Assembly (NCBI RefSeq): GCF_004349145.1
Contig: NZ_SMFO01000007.1
Coordinates: 62,001 to 126,000 of the forward strand
DNA from: Flavobacterium hiemivividum
GTDB taxonomy: Bacteria; Bacteroidota; Bacteroidia; Flavobacteriales; Flavobacteriaceae
Length of the DNA: 64,000 nt
Direction of reading: 5' to 3'
How positions within the stretch are numbered: the first letter of the stretch is position 1; each line of letters starts with the position of its first letter. The position numbers and the translations under genes were made by a program. Shown here one piece after another: positions 36,060-45,148 of this stretch. The notes under the pieces were generated by a model. The model was given only the letters and a program-made list of their open reading frames with translations. It did no database searches and was not told where the DNA came from.

Positions 36060-36518
36060 ATGACTTTAGACGCAATCGATAAAAAACTACTCTTCTTATT
36101 ACAAACAGATAGTAAAAAGACAACAAAAGAATTGTCTTTGAAGTTAAATTTATCTGTAACGGCCGTTTATGAACGCATAAAAAAATTAGAGCGAGAGGGT
36201 ATTATTGACAGATACGTGGTATTGCTCGATAAGGCCAAGATTGAGAAGGGGTTTGTGGTTTTTTGTCATTTGAAACTTATTCAGCATACTAAAGGATTTT
36301 TAACTACGTTCGAAAGTGAGGTAGTTCAATTAAAGGAGGTGTTAGAATGTTATCATGTAAGTGGTGATTACGACTATATCCTTAAGATTGTAGTCAAAGA
36401 CATGGAGGCTTACAGAGAATTTTTGGTCACCAAGTTAACGACTCTTCAGCATATTGGCAGTACGCAGAGTACCTTTATGATTAGTGAAGTTAAAAACACA
36501 ACTGTAGTTGAAGTTTAG
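36060..36518 (+). CDS. Lrp/AsnC-family transcriptional regulator
   Basis: 152 residues. N-terminal winged HTH 'LDAIDKKLLFLLQTDSKKTTKELSLKLNLSVTAVYERIKKLEREGIIDRY' (2-55) and C-terminal RAM/ACT-like ligand domain ('YHVSGDYDYILKIVVKDMEAYREFL', 'GSTQSTFMISEVKNT'). Probably an octameric regulator sensing an amino acid. It is divergent from the methionine gamma-lyase-like gene over a 285-base AT-rich spacer that would hold the shared operators. Confidence 0.92.
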   Translation: MTLDAIDKKLLFLLQTDSKKTTKELSLKLNLSVTAVYERIKKLEREGIIDRYVVLLDKAKIEKGFVVFCHLKLIQHTKGFLTTFESEVVQLKEVLECYHVSGDYDYILKIVVKDMEAYREFLVTKLTTLQHIGSTQSTFMISEVKNTTVVEV

Positions 36519-36626
36519 TACTTGTTATCGCAAATACTGAATTGTTTGTGGGATATTAAATAAGATGATGTGTAAAATCTTAGAAAAATATATTTAATAT
36601 TGAACTTTAAACAAAACTTAATTCCT

Positions 36627-36634
36627 TAATTTTG
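36627..36634 (+). promoter_or_regulatory. Candidate -7 box of lpdA
   Basis: TAATTTTG matches TAnnTTTG and lies 39 bases before the lpdA ATG. The nearest TTG is 24 bases upstream, slightly far. Confidence 0.4.
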
Positions 36635-36673
36635 TGCGACATTTTATAAAAAAACAACAAAAATAAATATACT

Positions 36674-38077
36674 ATGAATTCATTTGACGTAGTCATTATT
36701 GGTTCTGGCCCAGGCGGATATGTATCAGCAATTCGTTGTGCACAACTTGGTTTCAAAACAGCAATTATCGAAAAGTATTCAACTCTTGGTGGAACTTGCC
36801 TTAACGTAGGATGTATTCCTTCAAAAGCATTGCTTTCTTCCTCACATCATTATGCTGAATTAGCACATTTTGCTGATCACGGAATTGAAGTTTCTGGAGA
36901 AGTGAAAGTGAACCTAGAAAAAATGATTGGACGCAAACAAGCAATTGTTGACCAGACTTCTGGTGGTGTGAAATATTTAATGGATAAGAATAAAATCACT
37001 GTTCTTGAAGGATTAGGTTCTTTTGTAGATGCAACTCATGTTGCAATTGCAAAAGCAGACGGAACTAGTGAAACAGTAGAAGCTAAAAATATTATTATTG
37101 CAACGGGTTCTAAACCTTCTAATTTGCCTTTTATCAAAATTGATAAAGAAAGAATTATTACATCTACTGAAGCATTAAAATTAAAAGAAGTGCCTAAACA
37201 TCTTATCATCATTGGTGGTGGTGTTATTGGTATCGAATTAGGTCAAGTATATTTACGTTTAGGAGCACAAGTTTCGGTTGTAGAATACATGGACCGAATC
37301 ATTCCTGGAATGGATGCTTCATTGTCTAAAGAATTGACTAAAGTATTGAAGAAACAAGGAATGAAATTTTACGTTTCTCATAAAGTGAAATCGGTAGAAA
37401 GAAACGGCGATGCCGTGACTGTTCAAGCTGATAATGCTAAAGGAGAAACAATCACTTTACAAGGAGATTATTCTCTAGTTTCTGTTGGTCGTCGTCCTTA
37501 CACAGACGGATTAAACGCTGACAAAGCAGGAGTGAAAATTTCTGATAGAGGAATGGTTGAAGTAAACGATCATTTACAGACTAATGTATCTAACATATAC
37601 GCTATTGGTGATGTTGTTCGTGGAGCGATGTTAGCGCACAAAGCGGAAGAAGAAGGTGCTATGGTTGCTGAAATATTAGCAGGTCAAAAACCACATATCA
37701 ATTATAATTTGATTCCAGGTGTTGTTTATACATGGCCAGAGGTGGCTGCAGTAGGGCAAACAGAAGAGCAATTAAAAGCTTCTGGAGTGGAATTCAAATC
37801 TGGAAGTTTCCCGTTCAAAGCATTAGGTCGCGCTAGAGCAAGTGGAGATTTGGATGGATTTGTAAAAATTCTTGCAGATGCAAAAACAGATGAGGTTCTA
37901 GGAGTTCACATGATTGGAGCTCGTTGTGCTGATTTAATTGCCGAAGCAGTCGTTGCGATGGAATTTAAAGCTTCAGCCGAAGATATATCAAGAATGTCAC
38001 ACGCGCATCCTACTTTTGCGGAAGCGATCAAAGAAGCAGCTCTAGCGGCTACAGATAATAGAGCATTACACGTATAG
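36674..38077 (+). CDS. lpdA: Dihydrolipoyl dehydrogenase (E3)
   Basis: 467 residues. FAD loop 'IIGSGPGGYVSAIRCAQLG', redox-active C42-x4-C47 in 'GGTCLNVGCIPSKALL', NAD loop 'IIGGGVIGIELGQVYLRLG', and the C-terminal catalytic His in 'MSHAHPTFAEAIKEAAL', which acts with Glu on the neighbouring subunit. The E3 subunit of pyruvate and 2-oxoglutarate dehydrogenase and branched-chain complexes. No E1 or E2 gene is adjacent, so it may serve several complexes. The candidate -7 box is at 36627 and a strong terminator follows. Confidence 0.96.
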   Translation: MNSFDVVIIGSGPGGYVSAIRCAQLGFKTAIIEKYSTLGGTCLNVGCIPSKALLSSSHHYAELAHFADHGIEVSGEVKVNLEKMIGRKQAIVDQTSGGVKYLMDKNKITVLEGLGSFVDATHVAIAKADGTSETVEAKNIIIATGSKPSNLPFIKIDKERIITSTEALKLKEVPKHLIIIGGGVIGIELGQVYLRLGAQVSVVEYMDRIIPGMDASLSKELTKVLKKQGMKFYVSHKVKSVERNGDAVTVQADNAKGETITLQGDYSLVSVGRRPYTDGLNADKAGVKISDRGMVEVNDHLQTNVSNIYAIGDVVRGAMLAHKAEEEGAMVAEILAGQKPHINYNLIPGVVYTWPEVAAVGQTEEQLKASGVEFKSGSFPFKALGRARASGDLDGFVKILADAKTDEVLGVHMIGARCADLIAEAVVAMEFKASAEDISRMSHAHPTFAEAIKEAALAATDNRALHV

Positions 38078-38105
38078 AAATTCAAAATTTACTGTTTTGT
38101 TTACC

Positions 38106-38147
38106 AAAAAAAAGGAAACCCGTTCATTGAGCGGGTTTCCTTTTTTT
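38106..38147. terminator. Bidirectional terminator between lpdA and DoxX gene
   Basis: AAAGGAAACCCG pairs with CGGGTTTCCTTT, with A- and T-runs outside. Serves both converging genes. Confidence 0.9.
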
Positions 38148-38163
38148 GTATTTGTACTATAAA

Positions 38164-38541
38164 TTAATCCATTTTGAATAAACCTTTGTAGTTTTCCCAG
38201 TGAGTGAATATCAGGAAAATGTTGCCCGCAAATACAAAAATAGCGAGCGGTAGGTTTTCTGGAGTTAAGAAATAATTGATTAATAAAATATTTAGTGTAA
38301 CTGGGAGAATGACTAGATTAGCCAAGGTTGTGAATTTCCCTGTTACAAATGCTAATCCACACAACAGTTCGACACCTTTTGCAAGAGGAAGTAAATACAT
38401 AGAAGCTACTAAACCAAGTTGAAATGCTTTAAAATCCCCTGTTGATACAGGCTCAGGACTTAGGTGTAAAAAATAACTGATAGAAGTATAGAGAAATAGA
38501 AGTCCAAGTATAGTTCGAATAATAATGGTAGCGATTTTCAT
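38164..38541 (-). CDS. DoxX-like four-helix membrane protein
   Basis: 125 residues, four TM helices. 'IRTILGLLFLYTSISYFLHL' (helix 1), 'LLPLAKGVELLCGLAFVTG' (helix 2), 'LVILPVTLNILLINYFL' and the last helix 'LPLAIFVFAGNIFLIFTHWENYKGLF'. DoxX/DUF4870-type fold, role unknown. Unrelated in sequence detail to the DoxX protein at 18886, so not a recent duplicate. Confidence 0.8.
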   Translation of the reverse strand: MKIATIIIRTILGLLFLYTSISYFLHLSPEPVSTGDFKAFQLGLVASMYLLPLAKGVELLCGLAFVTGKFTTLANLVILPVTLNILLINYFLTPENLPLAIFVFAGNIFLIFTHWENYKGLFKMD

Positions 38542-38788
38542 AATATTAAGGTTTATTGGTTAAAAATTAAAAATGTACTGATGCGGTAAAGCTCATTTAT
38601 TTTAATAGTATCTTTCTCCCTTTGATTACCGTCTATATCAGAAAAAAACAAACAATCACAAATCGATTAAGTGTTTTAATATTAGTGTGTTACTGTAAAT
38701 TTACGAAAAAAAAGCAACGGATTTTTCTGATAACCACATATTAAAGCTTTTTTTTTATCGTAATTTTGAATTTTAAAGACAAATTTTC

Positions 38789-40075
38789 TTGAGAACATCA
38801 ATTTACAAGCTCATTTCAGATCCAAAATTGTTTAAAGAACAACTTCTAATTTGGTCACAACAATTTCGCGAAGTCATTTTTTTGGACAGTAACGATTATC
38901 CGCAGCAGTATTCAAGTTTTGATTGCGTCCTGGCGGTCGATGCTTTTACTTCGATTAAAACGGACCAACATAATGCTTTTGAGGACTTAAAACAATACCA
39001 GCAAATTACTAAGGATTGGCTATTTGGCTATTTGTCTTATGACTTAAAAAATGATGTAGAGGATTTACAATCGAACAATTTTGATGGTTTAGATTTTCCT
39101 GATTTGTTTTTCTTCCAACCCAAGAAAATATTTTTGTTGAAAGGCAATGAATTGGAAATTCAATATCTAAATATGTGTGACGATGAGGTTGAGGAGGATT
39201 TTACAGATATAAATTTGCATACCAAACAAGTTGAACTACAGACCTCAGTTTTAGAAATTCAACAAAGAATTTCGAAAGAAAACTATCTAGAAAAGGTTGC
39301 GACAATGCTTACTCATATTCATCAGGGAGATATATATGAAGCCAATTTTTGTATGGAATTTTTTGCAGAAAATGCAGTTTTAAATCCATTGGATAAATTT
39401 TTTAAACTCAACGAAATTTCGCAACCTCCATTTGCTGTCTTTTTCAAAAATAACACTCAGTTTTTGCTTTCGGCATCACCAGAACGGTATTTAAAGAAAG
39501 AAGGAGAGCTTCTTATTTCGCAGCCTATAAAAGGAACTTCAAAACGATTTTTAGATCCTATTTTAGATGAAGAATCGAAGAATAAACTAGCAGCAGACCC
39601 AAAGGAGCGCGCCGAAAATATTATGATAACTGATTTAGTGCGCAATGATTTGTCGCATACTGCCCAAAAAGGATCTGTACAAGTAACTGAGTTATGCGAG
39701 ATTTATTCTTTTATGCAGGTGCACCAAATGATTTCTACAATAACTTCTAAACTCGACTATCAATATAGCGCCGTCGATGCTATTAAGAAGTCTTTCCCAA
39801 TGGGAAGTATGACTGGTGCGCCAAAGATTTCAGCTATGAAAATCATTGAAGACTTAGAAGAGACTAAAAGAGGTTTGTACAGTGGAGCAGTGGGTTATTT
39901 TACGCCAGAGGGAGATTTCGATTTCAATGTGATTATTAGAAGTATTTTATACAATCAGAAGAATCAATACGCTTCTTTTTCTGTAGGTAGCGCAATAACT
40001 GCATTGTCAATTGCCGAAAATGAATACGAAGAGTGCTTGCTTAAAGCAAAGGCAATGCGCGAAGTATTGCAATAA
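38789..40075 (+). CDS. pabB: Aminodeoxychorismate synthase component I
   Basis: 428 residues starting at TTG 38789, with TAATTTTG at 38761-38768 as a candidate -7 box. The chorismate-binding domain carries 'ISQPIKGTSKRF', where K248 is the lysine nucleophile of PabB; TrpE has Ala at this point. 'DLVRNDLSHTAQKGSVQV', 'HQMISTITSKL' and 'SFPMGSMTGAPKISAMKIIEDLE' are the rest of the active site. It makes 4-amino-4-deoxychorismate for folate, using glutamine-derived ammonia from PabA, which is not in the window. First gene of the pabB-tilS-dsbD unit. Confidence 0.92.
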   Translation: MRTSIYKLISDPKLFKEQLLIWSQQFREVIFLDSNDYPQQYSSFDCVLAVDAFTSIKTDQHNAFEDLKQYQQITKDWLFGYLSYDLKNDVEDLQSNNFDGLDFPDLFFFQPKKIFLLKGNELEIQYLNMCDDEVEEDFTDINLHTKQVELQTSVLEIQQRISKENYLEKVATMLTHIHQGDIYEANFCMEFFAENAVLNPLDKFFKLNEISQPPFAVFFKNNTQFLLSASPERYLKKEGELLISQPIKGTSKRFLDPILDEESKNKLAADPKERAENIMITDLVRNDLSHTAQKGSVQVTELCEIYSFMQVHQMISTITSKLDYQYSAVDAIKKSFPMGSMTGAPKISAMKIIEDLEETKRGLYSGAVGYFTPEGDFDFNVIIRSILYNQKNQYASFSVGSAITALSIAENEYEECLLKAKAMREVLQ

Positions 40076-40122
40076 TTGTCTTTCATAATTTAAAATTGAA
40101 TTTTAATCTTTATTTTTGAGCT

Positions 40123-41433
40123 ATGTTAGATAGACTCAAAAATAATATTGCTCAAAACTTCCCTTTTTTAGAAAATAAAAAGCTTTTTTTGGCCACCAGT
40201 GGTGGTCTGGATAGTATCGTTATGGCTCATTTGTTTAAGCAATTAAACTATACAATCGCATTGGCACATTGTAATTTTCAATTGCGTGGATTAGAGAGTT
40301 TTGCAGATCAAAATTTTGTCCAGGATTTTGCTTTAGCAAATGACATTCCTGTTTTTATAACTCAATTTGATACAGAGGCTTTCGCCAAAGATTATAAGCT
40401 TTCGACTCAAGTTGCGGCACGTGACTTACGTTACAACTGGTTCTACGAGCTTTTAGAAACAGAAAAATTCGATTATATCCTTACCGCGCATCATGCTGAT
40501 GATAATATAGAAACGTTTTTAATTAATCTAAGCAGAGGAACTGGACTGGAAGGTTTGGTGGGAATACCGGCTCAGAATGACAAGATTATACGTCCTTTAT
40601 TGCCTTTCTCGAGAGAGGAAATTGCAAACTATGCCCATGAAAATAAGATAGAATGGCGCGAAGACAGCAGCAATGCTTCCGATAAGTATTTACGCAATAA
40701 GATTCGGCATGACTTAGTTCCTTTATTAAAAGAATTGAACCCACATTTTCTAACTTCATTTCAAAAAACGCAATCTCATTTACAGGAATCACAAGCCATG
40801 GTCGAAGACGCTTCGATTATGGTCTACCAGCAGGTAGTGAAACAAGAGGAAGACGCATTCTATTTTGATTTACATCAATTAAAGAAATTACCCAATTACA
40901 GCAGTTATTTATACCAGTGGTTGCGTGATTTTGGATTTAGCGCTTGGGATGATATTTATAATTTGGTCGAAAGTCAATCAGGTAAACAGGTTTTGTCTGC
41001 CGAGTTTCGTTTATTAAAAGATAGAGAAACCTTAATTCTAACGCCAATTGACTTCGCTAATGATCAGCAAGAGTATTTTATTGAAGAAGAGTTTCAAGAC
41101 GTTAATGTTCCCTTAAATCTTAGCTTTGAGAAAGTAGATGCCATTTTTATTCCTACAATTAGGACTATATTTGTCGATCAAGAAAAATTAGAGTTTCCGC
41201 TAGTTTTACGCAGATGGAATGACGGAGATAATTTTCAGCCTTTTGGTATGGAAGGCAAGTCTAAAAAAGTGAGTAAACTTTTTAAAGATGAAAAATTATC
41301 ATTGTTAGAAAAAGAAAATATCTGGGTCTTATGGTCAGGAACTAAAATAGTTTGGATAGTTGGTCTTAGACAAGATGAAAGATTCAAAGTCGATAACAAC
41401 ACGAGCAATATATTAAAAATAGAATTACAGTAA
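40123..41433 (+). CDS. tilS: tRNA(Ile)-lysidine synthase
   Basis: 436 residues. PP-loop motif 'LATSGGLDSIVMAHL' near the N-terminus, then 'RDLRYNWFYELLETEKFDYILTAHHADDNIETFLINLSRGTGLEGL' binding ATP and tRNA, and a C-terminal TilS domain ('RRWNDGDNFQPFGMEGKSKKVSKLFKDEKL'). It converts C34 of tRNA-Ile(CAU) to lysidine, which is essential for AUA decoding. Starts 47 bases after pabB and its stop overlaps the dsbD start (TAATG), suggesting translational coupling. Confidence 0.95.
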   Translation: MLDRLKNNIAQNFPFLENKKLFLATSGGLDSIVMAHLFKQLNYTIALAHCNFQLRGLESFADQNFVQDFALANDIPVFITQFDTEAFAKDYKLSTQVAARDLRYNWFYELLETEKFDYILTAHHADDNIETFLINLSRGTGLEGLVGIPAQNDKIIRPLLPFSREEIANYAHENKIEWREDSSNASDKYLRNKIRHDLVPLLKELNPHFLTSFQKTQSHLQESQAMVEDASIMVYQQVVKQEEDAFYFDLHQLKKLPNYSSYLYQWLRDFGFSAWDDIYNLVESQSGKQVLSAEFRLLKDRETLILTPIDFANDQQEYFIEEEFQDVNVPLNLSFEKVDAIFIPTIRTIFVDQEKLEFPLVLRRWNDGDNFQPFGMEGKSKKVSKLFKDEKLSLLEKENIWVLWSGTKIVWIVGLRQDERFKVDNNTSNILKIELQ

Positions 41434-43469
41434 TGAAGAAATTAGTATTTATCCTTATCACTTTTTTGGCTTTCGCCAATGTAAACGCCCAAATCCTTGA
41501 TCCAGCAAAATGGACAACAAAAATCGAAAAAAAATCAGACAATACTTATTTGTTAACGTTTGATGCAATAATAGAAAAAGACTGGCATTTGTATTCTCAG
41601 TTTACTCCAGATGGTGGTCCGCTGCCACTGGAAGTTAATTTTAAGAACGCAAAAGGGAATTACACCCTTGTAGGTAAAGCTAAAGAAAGTAAGACCAGAA
41701 CGGCTTTCAATGACATTTTTGAAGTTAACGAAACCTTCTTCGAGAAAAAAGCGCAAATCCAGCAGCTCGTTCAAATTACAAATCCAAAGGCTTTTTCAAT
41801 TGAAGTCGAACTGAATTATCAGGTTTGTAAAGAAGTATGTATTAATGTAGAGAAGAAATTTACGTTTTCTATAGCCGCAGGTTCCACAGTGGTTGCAGTC
41901 TCAAAAGAAGCGACCGCAGAAGTTGATGCTGTTGTTGAAACTGATAGCGTAAAAATAGATTCATTAGCGCCAAGTATTGGTGAAACTAATATGGTGGTTG
42001 CTCCAACTGAAAAAGTAGTAGTGGAGGAAACCAAATCAGATACGCAAAGAGGCTTGTGGTCTATCTTTTTTATTGCGTTTTTATCAGGATTTGCAGCCTT
42101 GCTTACGCCTTGTGTATTTCCAATGATCCCTATGACGGTAAGTTTTTTTACAAAGCAAAGTAAAACAAGAGCGACTGGGATTAGAAATGCGATTATCTAC
42201 GGGGTTTCGATTATTGTTATCTACGTATTACTTGGATTTTTAGTGACTTGGATTTTTGGTGCTGATGCATTGAATGCTTTATCAACAAATGTGTGGTTTA
42301 ACATAATATTCTTTGTCTTATTAGTAGTTTTTGCAGCTTCGTTCTTGGGAGCATTCGAAATTATGTTACCTAATTCTTGGGCAAACAAGGTCGATAGTCA
42401 AGCAGACAGAGGCGGAATAATTGGGATTTTATTTATGGCTCTGGCACTTGCAATTGTATCATTCTCTTGTACAGGACCAATTGTTGGTACGCTATTAGTA
42501 GAAGCAGCTTCCAAAGGAGGGATTGCTCCTATCATTGGAATGTTTGGTTTTTCATTGGCCTTAGCCTTACCATTTATGCTTTTCGCAATGTTTCCAGGAT
42601 GGTTAAATACCTTACCAAAATCAGGCGGATGGTTGAATACGGTAAAAGTTGTGTTAGGATTTCTAGAATTGGCTCTAGCCTTTAAATTCTTATCGAATGC
42701 CGACTTGGTACTGCAATTGCATTTGTTAGAAAGAGAAGTGTTCCTAGCGATTTGGATAGCTATTTTTGGAACGTTGGCTTTTTATCTATTCGGGAAAATC
42801 ACCTTACCACATGACAGTCCCACGACACATATCTCGGTAGGAAGATTAATGATGGGATTGTTAGTTTTAACTTTCACCATCTATATGATTCCGGGACTTT
42901 GGGGAGCACCCTTAAAAATCATTAGCGCTTTCCCTCCAACGTTAGAATACAGCGAAAGCCCTAAAGGTCTGGGAGGCTCAGGAAGTAGTGCGACAAATGA
43001 AGTTTTACCGGAAGGCGCTAAAAGCGGACCTCACGGGATAGTGCTATTTGATGATTATGAAAAAGGATTGGCTTACGCCAAAACAGTAAATAAGCCAATT
43101 ATGCTTGATTTTACTGGATATGCTTGTGTAAATTGTAGAAAAATGGAAAACAATGTTTGGTCAGACAATGCTATTCTACCTATTTTAAATAATGAAGTAG
43201 TATTGATTTCATTGTATGTTGATGACAAAAGAGAGTTGCCAAAAAGCGAACAATTTATTTCAAAAACTACCGGTTCTGAAATTGAAACAGTAGGGGATAA
43301 GTGGACTGATTTTATGATATCGAAGTACAAGACAAATACGCAACCGTTGTATGTTTTAACAGATTTAGAAGGTAATAATTTGAATAAAGTGAAGCCAACA
43401 ATAAGTTATGTAGGAGTAGGTGAATATGAGAGCTGGTTGAAAGCTGGAATTTCTAATTTCGAAAAATAA
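41433..43469 (+). CDS. dsbD: Thiol:disulfide interchange protein DsbD
   Basis: 678 residues, three modules. Signal peptide, then an alpha-like periplasmic domain with C132-x3-C136 ('YQVCKEVCIN'); a low-complexity Val/Glu linker (about 150-200); eight TM helices with C227 ('LTPCVFPMIPMTV') and C346 ('SFSCTGPIVGTLL'), the redox pair of the membrane domain; and a C-terminal thioredoxin-like domain with C565-V-N-C568. It passes reducing power from cytoplasmic thioredoxin to periplasmic disulfides. Coupled to tilS by a one-base stop/start overlap. Confidence 0.94.
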   Translation: MKKLVFILITFLAFANVNAQILDPAKWTTKIEKKSDNTYLLTFDAIIEKDWHLYSQFTPDGGPLPLEVNFKNAKGNYTLVGKAKESKTRTAFNDIFEVNETFFEKKAQIQQLVQITNPKAFSIEVELNYQVCKEVCINVEKKFTFSIAAGSTVVAVSKEATAEVDAVVETDSVKIDSLAPSIGETNMVVAPTEKVVVEETKSDTQRGLWSIFFIAFLSGFAALLTPCVFPMIPMTVSFFTKQSKTRATGIRNAIIYGVSIIVIYVLLGFLVTWIFGADALNALSTNVWFNIIFFVLLVVFAASFLGAFEIMLPNSWANKVDSQADRGGIIGILFMALALAIVSFSCTGPIVGTLLVEAASKGGIAPIIGMFGFSLALALPFMLFAMFPGWLNTLPKSGGWLNTVKVVLGFLELALAFKFLSNADLVLQLHLLEREVFLAIWIAIFGTLAFYLFGKITLPHDSPTTHISVGRLMMGLLVLTFTIYMIPGLWGAPLKIISAFPPTLEYSESPKGLGGSGSSATNEVLPEGAKSGPHGIVLFDDYEKGLAYAKTVNKPIMLDFTGYACVNCRKMENNVWSDNAILPILNNEVVLISLYVDDKRELPKSEQFISKTTGSEIETVGDKWTDFMISKYKTNTQPLYVLTDLEGNNLNKVKPTISYVGVGEYESWLKAGISNFEK

Positions 43470-43473
43470 TACA

Positions 43474-43517
43474 AAAAATCCCGATCTGAATATTTAGATC
43501 GGGATTTTTTTTTTTTT
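43474..43517. terminator. Bidirectional terminator between dsbD and amt
   Basis: AAAATCCCGATCT pairs with AGATCGGGATTTT with an 8-base loop, then a long T-run. dsbD and amt converge on it. Confidence 0.9.
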
Positions 43518-43557
43518 GTGTTAGGTTTAGTTTACTACACAATTTTTATAAATACTT

Positions 43558-44871
43558 TTATAAAAACTCTCCGTGTTGGGAGAGGTCTAAACCTAACTCT
43601 TCTTTGTCTTCACTCACTCTTAATGGTGTGATTTTATTGACAACGTAGAATAAGAAATACGAGGATAAAAAGGCAAAAATCGATACTCCTACCAAAGCGA
43701 TTAATTGGTTAAAAAATAAGGTAGTTTCACCAAATATAAGTCCTTGATCTGTAACTGCAGGATTTACTGCTTTAGAGGCAAAAACTCCTGTCAATAACAT
43801 TCCAGTCATACCACCTACACCATGACAAGCAAATACATCTAAGGCATCGTCGATTTTACCTTTATGAAATGCGCTTACCGCTAGGTTGCTGACAATACTA
43901 CTAAATATTCCTATGAATATGGCATGCGGCATGCTTACGAATCCTGCGGCTGGAGTAATAGCTACTAATCCTACTACAGTACCAATACAAGCTCCCATTG
44001 CGGATAGTTTATGACCCAGAATTTTATCTAAGAATACCCACGCCATTCCGGCGGCTGCGGCGGCTATAGTTGTTGTTCCAAGTGCTTGTACCGCTATTCC
44101 ATTTGCACCTAAAGCAGAACCAGCATTAAACCCAAACCATCCAAACCATAGTAACCCAGTTCCTAGTAATACATAAGTAATACGTGCGGGATTTGACTTT
44201 TGAGCTTTTCTTTTTCCTAAAAACATAGCGCCTGCTAATGCTGCCCATCCTGCACTCATATGAACTACTGTTCCACCGGCAAAATCCAACACTCCTAATT
44301 TAAATAGCAATCCTTCTGGATGCCATGTCATATGACATAAAGGCGCATAAATTAAGATGATAAAGAGAACCATGAATAACAAATAAGCCCAAAAACGAAT
44401 TCTCTCCGCAAAAGCACCTGTAATTAAAGCGGGTGTAATTATTGCAAATTTGGCCTGAAATAAAGCAAATAATAGAAACGGGATAGTGGGAGCTGCCTGC
44501 CAAGCGGTGTGAATACCAACTCCTTGAAAGAACAGAAAGGGAATAGGATTACCGATTATTCCTCCAATTGTAGGGCCAAAAGACAGGCTAAATCCAATTA
44601 CGATCCAGAGTACAGTTACAATGATCATAGCCATGAAACTTTGTAACATGGTGCTGATCACATTTTTTTTGCCTACCATTCCGCCATAAAAGAATCCTAA
44701 ACCGGGAGTCATAATAAGAACAAGTGCTGTAGCAACTATCATCCATGCGGTATCTCCAGTATCAAATGCTATTTCTTCTATCGGAATTGGATGTGCCGAT
44801 AAAATCGAAGTGGAAAACAAACTTAGTACTAAAAGGGAAACCAGCAATATGCTTAATACAATTTTTCTCAT
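43558..44871 (-). CDS. amt: Ammonium transporter, Amt family
   Basis: 437 residues, inner-membrane channel for ammonium. Twelve hydrophobic segments including an N-terminal signal-like helix (MRKIVLSILLVSLLVLSLFS). 'TPGLGFFYGGMVGKKNV' and the central 'WAALAGAMFLGKRK' and 'FNAGSALGANGIAVQAL' blocks are typical. The pore histidine pair is seen as His in 'APLCHMTWHPEG' and His in 'SMPHAIFIG'. No glnK or other PII gene is adjacent in the window, unlike the common glnK-amt pair. Three ACCCCT/AGGGGT hexamers lie upstream (44918-44975). Confidence 0.93.
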   Translation of the reverse strand: MRKIVLSILLVSLLVLSLFSTSILSAHPIPIEEIAFDTGDTAWMIVATALVLIMTPGLGFFYGGMVGKKNVISTMLQSFMAMIIVTVLWIVIGFSLSFGPTIGGIIGNPIPFLFFQGVGIHTAWQAAPTIPFLLFALFQAKFAIITPALITGAFAERIRFWAYLLFMVLFIILIYAPLCHMTWHPEGLLFKLGVLDFAGGTVVHMSAGWAALAGAMFLGKRKAQKSNPARITYVLLGTGLLWFGWFGFNAGSALGANGIAVQALGTTTIAAAAAGMAWVFLDKILGHKLSAMGACIGTVVGLVAITPAAGFVSMPHAIFIGIFSSIVSNLAVSAFHKGKIDDALDVFACHGVGGMTGMLLTGVFASKAVNPAVTDQGLIFGETTLFFNQLIALVGVSIFAFLSSYFLFYVVNKITPLRVSEDKEELGLDLSQHGEFL

Positions 44872-44917
44872 TTTGTGTTGATTTAGATTTCAACAAAAAT
44901 ATAAAATAATATAAAAC

Positions 44918-44975
44918 ACCCCTTTAAAAATGAATAGGTAGGGGTTATTTTTACTAAATAATCATAATGACCCCT
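44918..44975. promoter_or_regulatory. Repeated ACCCCT/AGGGGT hexamers upstream of amt
   Basis: ACCCCT at 44918-44923, AGGGGT at 44940-44945 and ACCCCT at 44970-44975, in an otherwise AT-only spacer. The spacing (16 and 24 bases) and inverted pair could fit a dimeric regulator. TATTTTTG, a possible amt -7 box, lies on the minus strand nearer the gene. Function is a guess. Confidence 0.3.
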
Positions 44976-45079
44976 ATTTTTTTACGGGTATATGGAAATA
45001 TATTGTTCGAAATAAGGATTTATTAAGATGTTAGTGAATTAAAATAGTATAATTTCCTTTTTTTGGTCTATTTCAAAAA

Positions 45080-45115
45080 AAACAGACAATTTACTAGCGA
45101 GTAAATTGTCTGTTT
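45080..45115 (-). terminator. Terminator of the amidohydrolase unit
   Basis: A 16-bp perfect stem (AAACAGACAATTTACT / AGTAAATTGTCTGTTT) around AGCG, with a T-run on the minus strand. It ends the two-gene amidohydrolase unit read on the minus strand. Confidence 0.88.
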
Positions 45116-45148
45116 TAAGAAGTTAACTTTCTATCGTGTGAAATAAAT

